From contig NC_133101.1 of assembly GCF_022965805.1 (NCBI RefSeq), forward strand, positions 930,001 to 994,000: DNA of 64,000 nt, read 5' to 3'. A program made the position numbers and the translations under genes. The notes beneath the pieces are model-generated. The model was not told the origin of the DNA. It worked only from the letters and a program-made list of their open reading frames with translations, and did not search any database. The stretch's first letter is position 1; the number at the start of each line of letters is the position of its first letter. This DNA is from Primulina eburnea. Taxonomy: Eukaryota; Streptophyta; Magnoliopsida; Lamiales; Gesneriaceae. Shown piece after piece: positions 57,476-64,000 of this stretch.

Positions 57476-58400
57476 TCATTTGGTTAGCGGATCCGTTATG
57501 TTATCCTTTGACTTTACATAGTCAACATAGATAACTCCAGTTGAGAGTAGTTCTATAATGGTATTGTGTCTATGACGTATATGCCCAGAGTTACTATTAT
57601 ACATATTATTTTGTGCCCTTCCAATCGCAGATTGGCTATCACAATGTATGTTTATCGCCGGCATAGGTTTTTCACATCCTGGCAATAATTGACGGAGCCA
57701 TTCAGTCTTTTAAGCACATTTTTCGAGAGCTATAAACTCATATTCCATCATGGATTTGGCCATTACAGTCTGTTTAGAAGATTTCAATGTAATTGTTGCA
57801 CCTCCGAAAGTGAATATAAATTCACTTGTAGATTTTGAGTTTTTCATATCAGATATCCAGTTAGCATCACCTTATCCTTCAATAAAAGTGGGATATCTTG
57901 TATAGTACAGTCCAATGTCACGAGTATACCTTAAGTACCTTAGCAATCTGATAATTGATTTCCAGTTTTCAACTCATGGATTACTCGTGAATCTACTCAA
58001 TTTTCTTACTGCATAAGCTAAGTCTAATCTTGTGCAACTCATTAAGTACATCAGACTTCCAATTACTCGAGAGTATTCTAATTGAGATATACTCTCACCT
58101 CGATTCTTTGATAGATGTTGATTGGTGTCTATCGAGGTTCTAGCCAATGCATAGTCATCTTTATTGAATTTCTCAACTATTTTGTCAAGATAATCTGATA
58201 GACTTAGAACTAGGCATTCAGATGTTCTAAGAATTTTAATTTCAAGAATCACTCGGCTAAGCCCAATTCTTTCATGTCAAATCTTGAGTTTAACAACTCT
58301 TGGTGGATTTAATCATCTTATCATTACTACCAATGATAAGTATGTCATCTACGTATAGACATAAAATGACATATCTATTTTCAGTATTCTTTATGTATTC
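57476..58400 (-). pseudogene. Copia pol remnant (reverse transcriptase and RNase H)
   Basis: On the minus strand the reverse transcriptase motif LYVDDILI is encoded around 58335-58360. Downstream, 58252-57974 encodes a segment with QLEYSRVIGSLMYLMSCTRL, the conserved copia stretch after the catalytic core. Then 57685-57476 encodes the RNase H part with IHCDSQSAIGRAQN and HIRHRHNTIIELLSTG, ending near the IADxLTK-type motif (here ITDPLTK). Frames are separated by stops and shifts, so no functional polyprotein exists. Confidence 0.8.
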
Positions 58401-58991
58401 ATGACATGGGTCAAATTCATAAATTTAAATCCATTTTCTATCATGACTTTATCAAATTTTTCGTGTCTCTGCTTTGGTGCTTGTTTTAAGCCATACGAAG
58501 ACTTCATTAGTTTACAAATCTTATTTTATCGTCCAGTCGTAGAAAATCCCTCAGATTGTTCCATGTAAATTTCATATTATAAATCTCCATTTAAAAAAGC
58601 TGTCTTTACGTCCATTTGGTGTACTTCAAAATTTTTGCAAGGCGACAATCGCAAGTATCACACGAATAAAGATTATTTTCGATACAGGAGAATATGTGTC
58701 AAAGTAAAGCGCTTCACGTTGATGGTAACCTTTAATTACCAATCTAGCTTTATACTTATATATGGTTCCATCTGATTTCATTTTCCGTTAGAAAATCCAT
58801 TTACAGTCTAGTGGGTTTCTTTCCAGAAGAAGATCCACTATTCTCATGTATGGTTTTGTAAAATATATTCTATTTCGGAATTGATAGTCTATTTCCATAG
58901 GGACTAACTTTTAGCACATTCGAGTCATTCGAATCGGTAGTCACGTCTTCAAGAAACCATGTAATGAGTATAACAAATTATCTTTTAAGTT

Positions 58992-59612
58992 TGTTGCACA
59001 ATATATCGAACGATAAAGTACAGTAAACTTTCGTGAAAAAAAAACAGTGAACAAAATGGTGAAGAAATACAGTAGAGCAAAATTTAAAGTAAACCAAACT
59101 GATGTCTGTACGAAGTACAATGTCCTTATAACATATTTGGCTCATCACGTATGTGCGTCGATGATCGTCTTGGACATTTGCTTCTCAGGATACAACGGAA
59201 CAACTAGCAGTAACTTAGCACGAAGTACTACTACGACGAACTGAAAACATACCTTTACTTTATCATGAAAATTTAACGGATGCTAAATGGAAAGCCAACG
59301 ATATGACATGCAAGAAAATGTTTGAAAAATATAAGATTTACATGTATATGAAATGAGGAAATTAACACACTATTTTATAAGCTCCAAAATGCACACCAAG
59401 AGTCACGCAAGATTAATTAACTCAATTAATCTTCTCGTTAACTTAAGAATATGAATAGCCAAAAGTTTTCCATTAACTCAAGAATGTGTAAAGTTAAAAG
59501 ACACAACAATAATGAGTCACGACTAACTCAAGAATATGGAAAGACGAAAGATACTCTCATATTCATAAGACATAATTTTTATTCAAACTCTAAATTTAAT
59601 TCAATTTCCAAC
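58992..59612 (-). repeat. 5' LTR of the copia element
   Basis: Begins TGTTGCACAATATATCGAAC on the plus strand and ends CAATTTCCAAC. It is about 621 bp. Confidence 0.75.
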
Positions 59613-60113
59613 GGATAATTAATATCAAGCTCCTTATCCACTAATATGCATAATATTAACTTGTATATATTTATTTTTTTCTTAGTCTACATTCGAACAT
59701 TAACACAACCGAACTCACTTTCTTGATTTGTTTGTATTGAATTTTTTTTAGAGTAGAGTTTATTGTTTGAATTTACGTTACATTTGAAATAACATTCTTC
59801 CTATATTTTAATATAATATATTTAAATCATCAAGTCAACATATTATATCATTACATAAAAAATATTGTTACTTTAGATGTGTATAGACTTATCTCATTTA
59901 GGGATATTTGGGGAAATAATTTTGATCAAATTTTATTTTAAAAAAATAAAATCTCTAAATATAATCGAGTGTTTTCAAATATATATGGAAAAATCATTTT
60001 TTTTAAAAATATTCGAGGAATACTATTTTAATAAAATAAGGCGTGTCCAAATCCAGGATCCAGACAGAGGAAATGCGCGCTATGATAAATTTAGGAGGAT
60101 TGAATAGACAAAA

Positions 60114-60325
60114 TTTTATATGAGACGGTCTCATGGGTCGTAATTGTGAGACGGATCTCTTATTTGGATCATCCATGAAAAAATATTATTTTTTATGCTA
60201 AGAGTATTACTTTTTATTGTGAATATGGGTAGGATTAACCCGTCTCACAGATTAAGATATGTGAGACGGTATCACATTAGACTAACTCGATTTGAAAATC
60301 TGTGAGACGGTCTCACATGAGACCC
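60114..60325 (+). repeat. GAGACGGTCTCAC repeat, copy I, with an extra end block
   Basis: Full copy to about 60280, followed after a short spacer by a second terminal block, TCTGTGAGACGGTCTCACAT-GAGACCCC, as if two copies overlap or a partial one was inserted beside the first. Confidence 0.75.
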
Positions 60326-60537
60326 CTTTGATTGAATATTAATATTTTCAAAAATTTAAACTTTTTTCAAGAAGATGGACGCTTTTCCCCCATTCCCACT
60401 TAAAATCTACTGCTAGACAAATCAAAAGATAATAACTACAAAAACCATGAACTTGAAACTTGAAATTGCAACTTATCTACCCTCCGGCTCACACGATGTA
60501 ATAAACAACGTAAATATAGTCGTTATTTTTGGGTTGA

Positions 60538-61665
60538 TTAAGAGACTCCAACTCCAAGAAAATCTATGAAAGTAGGTATTGTTGCACTATTCTGATCACA
60601 ATGGCTCTGTCCAGCCGATGATGGCTGATCGGTATATGATATTTCAGATGTTGACAAATTCTTCTTTGTTATTGAATCCTGCAACAATATTTCTCTTTTC
60701 ATACGCCATCTCCCTTCCCGGCCTGCAAATTTATGAACAAGATTTCTTTTATTCATGCTTTGATTTGATTGAACTGAGTACTTATGATATTCTGAATATT
60801 ATTAGTATCGTATTAATAGAAATCGATATGATAAAGAGGCATGCATGCAATTTATTCAGTGAAAATAGGTGGAAAGATGCAAAACCAGATATTGTTGCAG
60901 AATTTTCATCCGTATTGAATCTTCTTCTGTAATAATTTGTAGAATGAGAACTCCCTTTTCCGAGTTTCATGCATGATTTTGATAGCTCCCTGTGACTCCT
61001 GGCCATCACAACGTGCCAGTGATTCTTCACTGCATTATCTGTTCTACCTGGAAAAAGCCTGGAAATCAGCGCCCATTTGTTGCCGTGTTGTGTTTGAGCC
61101 GCCATTAATCTTTCCTCTTCTTCTTCACTGAAAGCTCCTTTATTGATCTTTGGGTCCAGCTGATTGTGCCATCTTAACCTGCAACTTTTTCCTTCTCAAA
61201 ATATCAAGTAAAAGATTACAGAGAAAACAAGTGAGTCACATTGTTTTGAAGAAATATCATTAAAAGATCATTACCTGATCTTCCTTTTAGTGTTTCAGCT
61301 ATGAGGTTCCAGTTCTGCGGGCCGTACATGGCTACAAGTTCTCTCAGTTTGGTGTCTTCTGAAGGTTTCCAGTGCCCTCTACAACATAATTTTGACTGCT
61401 TATTTTTGAATTTTTTGCAATTTCCATCTGAGTTTTGCCCATCGATCAGGTAGACGAAACCATTTTTCTTAGATTTCCCGCCGCAGGCTTCCGTTGCAGC
61501 ATCATCAAACATTCCTAATCCCCCTCCCTTCAAACCGCGTCCACATCTCCTTCGAAAGTCCGCAACTTGTTCAGAATCCTTGAAAGCATCGACAGGAAAG
61601 CCCATTTCACAACGTTGGCTGTTGGCGGCGGAGCAACCATTTTCTTTGCAGCGTTGCCGCGGCAT
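60538..61665 (-). CDS. R2R3-MYB transcription factor, subgroup 21 (MYB105/117-like)
   Basis: Three exons on the minus strand, 61665-61275, 61191-60886 and 60722-60538, with GT/AG borders and matching phases, give 293 residues. A 90-residue N-terminal extension precedes R2 (about 95-145: [20 protein letters not shown] ... [20 protein letters not shown]). R3 is at about 147-197 ([20 protein letters not shown] ... [17 protein letters not shown]). The C-terminus ends [13 protein letters not shown], the short conserved tail seen in subgroup 21. Arabidopsis MYB105 and MYB117 (LATERAL ORGAN FUSION) set organ boundaries. Gene order next to a CDF gene supports the At1g69560 (MYB105) counterpart. The exon 2/3 junction is chosen by phase and the conserved tail and is the least certain part. 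Confidence 0.88.
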
Positions 61666-62174
61666 GGAGATGAAATTATACGCACACAGGAAAAATGGAA
61701 AAGGGTTGAGCTAAAAAAGGCAAGAAAAACCGGCTTATTTAAGAGCATGAAAACAAAGATGGAATTATTTGAGAAAGAGAAGGAGATTTATTCACAGAAA
61801 TCCACACGAATACTGAGCTCGCAGAGAGGAGGGCCTGCCACCTACCTGGCTCTACCCAGTGGGCAGTAGGTTATAGGTATGACCCCTAGTTTGACTTATT
61901 ATTACGGACTCCATAAATGCATTGTGTACCAAAAATGGGTGCAGTCTGCTTAAATTTTTGGATTTCACACGATATTGGTTGGTTCCCCTTTTTGAGGTTT
62001 TCACCAGTTTTCAAGCGGTCATTTTCCTGTGTGATTAATTTTTTAACGAAGCTGGAACTAGCCATTGTTATCTTTCGGTATATACGAGTAAATTTACGTT
62101 AATGTAAAAATTTGCAAATCAATTTAATCAAAATAGACCATATTTAGTCCGACAAAAGAGTAATTCTAAGTATT
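61666..62174. other. 5' flank of the subgroup-21 MYB
   Basis: Promoter and leader of the minus-strand MYB, then spacer; no separate gene is seen. Confidence 0.45.
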
Positions 62175-62345
62175 TTGTGAGGTAGTCTCACGAATCTTTA
62201 TCTGTGAAACGGATCAATCCTACTTATATTCAAAATAAAAAATAACATTCTTAGCATACAAAGTAATATTTTTTCATAGATAACTAAATAAGAGATCTGT
62301 CTCACAAAATGCGACATGTGAGACCGTCTCACACAGATTTTTGTC
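62175..62345 (-). repeat. GAGACGGTCTCAC repeat, copy J
   Basis: Reverse copy from TTTTGTGAGGTAGTCTCACG to GTGAGACCGTCTCACACAGA, with the usual central blocks. Confidence 0.75.
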
Positions 62346-62460
62346 ACGACAAAATTGTTTGCTACGAAGAATCGAAATAATAATAATTGATCAAACACTC
62401 ACATAATCTACCAAAGCACGAGTCATACATCTCTGAAAGGGTCTGTTTGATTAATTAGTA

Positions 62461-64000
62461 CTAGTGTACCGACGCACGCGTTGCGTGCTTGTATAATATT
62501 TTTTATAATTCATTTGATTTATATTTAAATGAGGATCATAATATAACTATAAGAAATAGTGAGGGACTAAACTGTAATTTTGATAGATAAATTAAAAAAT
62601 AAATGAAAAAATAAAAAAATAAAAAAATGATCTCAATAGGAATTGAACCTTAAACCTAAACCATTAAGAACAAAGACTCTAACCGCTAAACTACATATAA
62701 CTTACATAAAACTTTTAACATTTTATTAATATATATAATTAATAAAACAGACCATGACACCAAAGTTAGTTACTATAAGTGCCTCACCCTTAATAGATAG
62801 TAATAGATGTTGTTTGCTTGATCGAGTTTTTTCTTATTTTTAAGTGATTTTTCTATATATTATTTTGTAGTAGATTATAAGTAAAAATAAGAAGTACTTG
62901 TAAATAAAAATGTAAAACTTATATAAGTTGAAATTTGAGTGGTTGGAGAAGAATTACCATCAAATATATTTTTTAGTAAAATGATAATAATATATTTAAT
63001 CTATACATCATTTATTTTTTTAATTATCTAAATTTTTTTGTCCACATCATCGACAATATATTTATATAATTATTATTACATTTTGAATATTATTACAATT
63101 ATATCTCTTCATTCGAAGTATTTTATTTAATTTTTAGTATGTATTTTATTGTTTAAAAATTAGATGCCAAAAATGTTAAAATTGCTCGACATGATCCGTC
63201 AACTGCGGGTTCGGGTCGGGATGGGACGTTGACCATAACTTATCAATTCTGGGTCTATATTTTAATCCATTACGGGTTTATTTTTTTACTATTGGGCCAG
63301 CCCATTTTTGTAGATAGAAAACAGCCTGGCACGGTTCGTTTAAGAATTTAAATTCATTTTATTTATCTTGCACATGGAAAATGCATCTCACTCAAAAACC
63401 GCCAAAAATTAAAAACTTCGAATTAGAACTATTTATATTTATAAATCTTAAAACAGATCGAACTGAATCATGAAATTTTGTTATAATTTGTAATTATTAT
63501 TTGGATAAGTAATTAAACATAATATAATTATGTTATTTATATAGATAATATGCTAATTTTAAAATTGAATTAGATATTGTAGTTATGTGTAAATTATATG
63601 AAAAATATTACTATCTAAATGAATATGTTATTTATGTAAAAACTAATAGGTGTTAAAAAATAGAACTACTAAAAGTCCCAACATATATATAAATATACTA
63701 ATAAAAGATGTACACGTTGTATGTGTTATTATTATTTTTAATTTAATCAAATAATACTGAACAATTAACATGAAATTATTTTTAATTTAGAAGAGTTGTT
63801 CGATTTAAAATAGAAGTTTTGTTTAGATTTTTTCTATATAAAATATGGAGTGACTTGACTAAGTTTTTAATAAAGTAAGAAAGATAATTATGAAATTAAA
63901 TATTTTGGTGTCCTCTAAGTATAGTTAGTCTAAGGATCTTAAATTTAATAATATAGTATATAAGTATATACCGTATATATAATATAAATAGATATTATAG
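62461..64000 (-). mobile_element. Probable Helitron, 3' end at 62461, running off the right edge
   Basis: On the minus strand the sequence ends with the stem-loop GCACGC-AAC-GCGTGC (62474-62488), then GTCGGTACA, then CTAG followed by T. A short GC-rich hairpin about ten bases before a terminal CTRR is the mark of a Helitron 3' end. No helicase or Rep frame is visible, so it would be non-autonomous. The 5' TC end was not found in the remaining 1.5 kb, so its true length is unknown. Confidence 0.45.
62638..62702 (-). other. tRNA-like fragment (A- and B-box-like)
   Basis: On the minus strand TAGTTTAGCGGTTAGAG resembles a tRNA A-box region and GGTTCAATTCC resembles a B-box, at about tRNA spacing. 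I could not pair a proper acceptor stem or anticodon arm, so it is not called a tRNA gene. It may be a decayed tRNA-derived piece inside a transposon. Confidence 0.35.

Larger units (their letters stand above)
56323..59612 (-). mobile_element. Degenerate, internally deleted Ty1/copia LTR retrotransposon
   Basis: Direct repeats at 56323-56901 and 58992-59612 are diverged copies of one LTR. Plus-strand phrases such as TGCACAATATATC, GTCTGTACGAAGTA and GATTAATT...AACTCAAGAAT recur in order. The outer end reads CCAACA at 56896-56901, with a purine tract (reverse of ATTCTCCACATG) just inside, giving minus-strand orientation. The interior is only about 2.1 kb and carries broken pol remnants. Gag and integrase are not recognisable, no tRNA-Met primer site is seen inside the 58992 LTR, and several stops interrupt pol. 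It is inactive. Confidence 0.85.

Noticed and set aside
1..64000. CRISPR arrays, bacterial operons, rRNA genes and intact tRNA genes
   Set aside because: None seen; the spaced repeats present are transposon-type, and gene structure is eukaryotic with introns.

Overview
This window is nuclear DNA from a flowering plant. Genes are sparse and intron-rich, the intergenic DNA is very AT-rich, and all recognisable proteins belong to plant families (R2R3-MYB, Dof, ZF-HD, MIF, DUF1666, AVT1-type transporter, CML). The repeats (a 170-180 bp GAGACGGTCTCAC family and a probable gypsy LTR with ACCGCACCCGCGGT motifs) remind me of asterid, perhaps Lamiales, genomes. That taxonomic guess is inference only; nothing here fixes the species.

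Layout, left to right. (1) 299-3280, minus: 5' part of a DUF1666 gene running off the left edge. (2) 4919-5363: Harbinger-type MITE. (3) 8668-9900, plus: subgroup-1 R2R3-MYB (MYB60/30/94/96 clade), interrupted by an apparent +1 frameshift in its last exon. (4) 10819-13210: a second Harbinger-type MITE, then a probable LTR. (5) 13.2-19.6 kb: no gene seen. (6) 19757-20038, plus: mini zinc finger (MIF). (7) 25554-26525, minus: full ZF-HD homeobox gene. (8) 27-37 kb: repeat-rich, with a 2.5 kb fold-back element at 33591-36098. (9) 37037-39969, plus: AVT1-like amino-acid transporter, three exons. (10) 42490-43173, minus: two-membrane-segment protein usually named 'ribosomal protein L34e superfamily'. 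(11) 47245-49804, plus: cycling Dof factor (CDF), with a +1 frameshift in exon 1. (12) 52097-52566, plus: short secreted protein in three exons, possibly a peptide-hormone precursor. (13) 55325-55945, plus: membrane-anchored CML with two EF-hands. (14) 56323-59612: degenerate Ty1/copia element, minus. (15) 60538-61665, minus: subgroup-21 R2R3-MYB (MYB105/117-like). (16) 62461 onward: probable Helitron 3' end.

How the genes relate. The order DUF1666 - ZF-HD - CDF - MYB105-like matches, from memory, Arabidopsis At1g69610 (DUF1666), At1g69600 (ZFHD1), At1g69570 (CDF5) and At1g69560 (MYB105). The window therefore looks like a conserved eudicot block into which other genes and many transposons are interspersed. 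The genes are not an operon. Five encode transcriptional regulators (two MYBs, one Dof, one ZF-HD, and one MIF that by family knowledge can inhibit ZF-HD proteins), and the MIF lies only 5.5 kb from its potential partner.

Two genes each need a single-base correction to restore a family-like reading frame. This points either to assembly error or to real lesions, and it affects any annotation built on this sequence. Exon boundaries were placed by hand from GT/AG signals, reading-phase agreement and family similarity.
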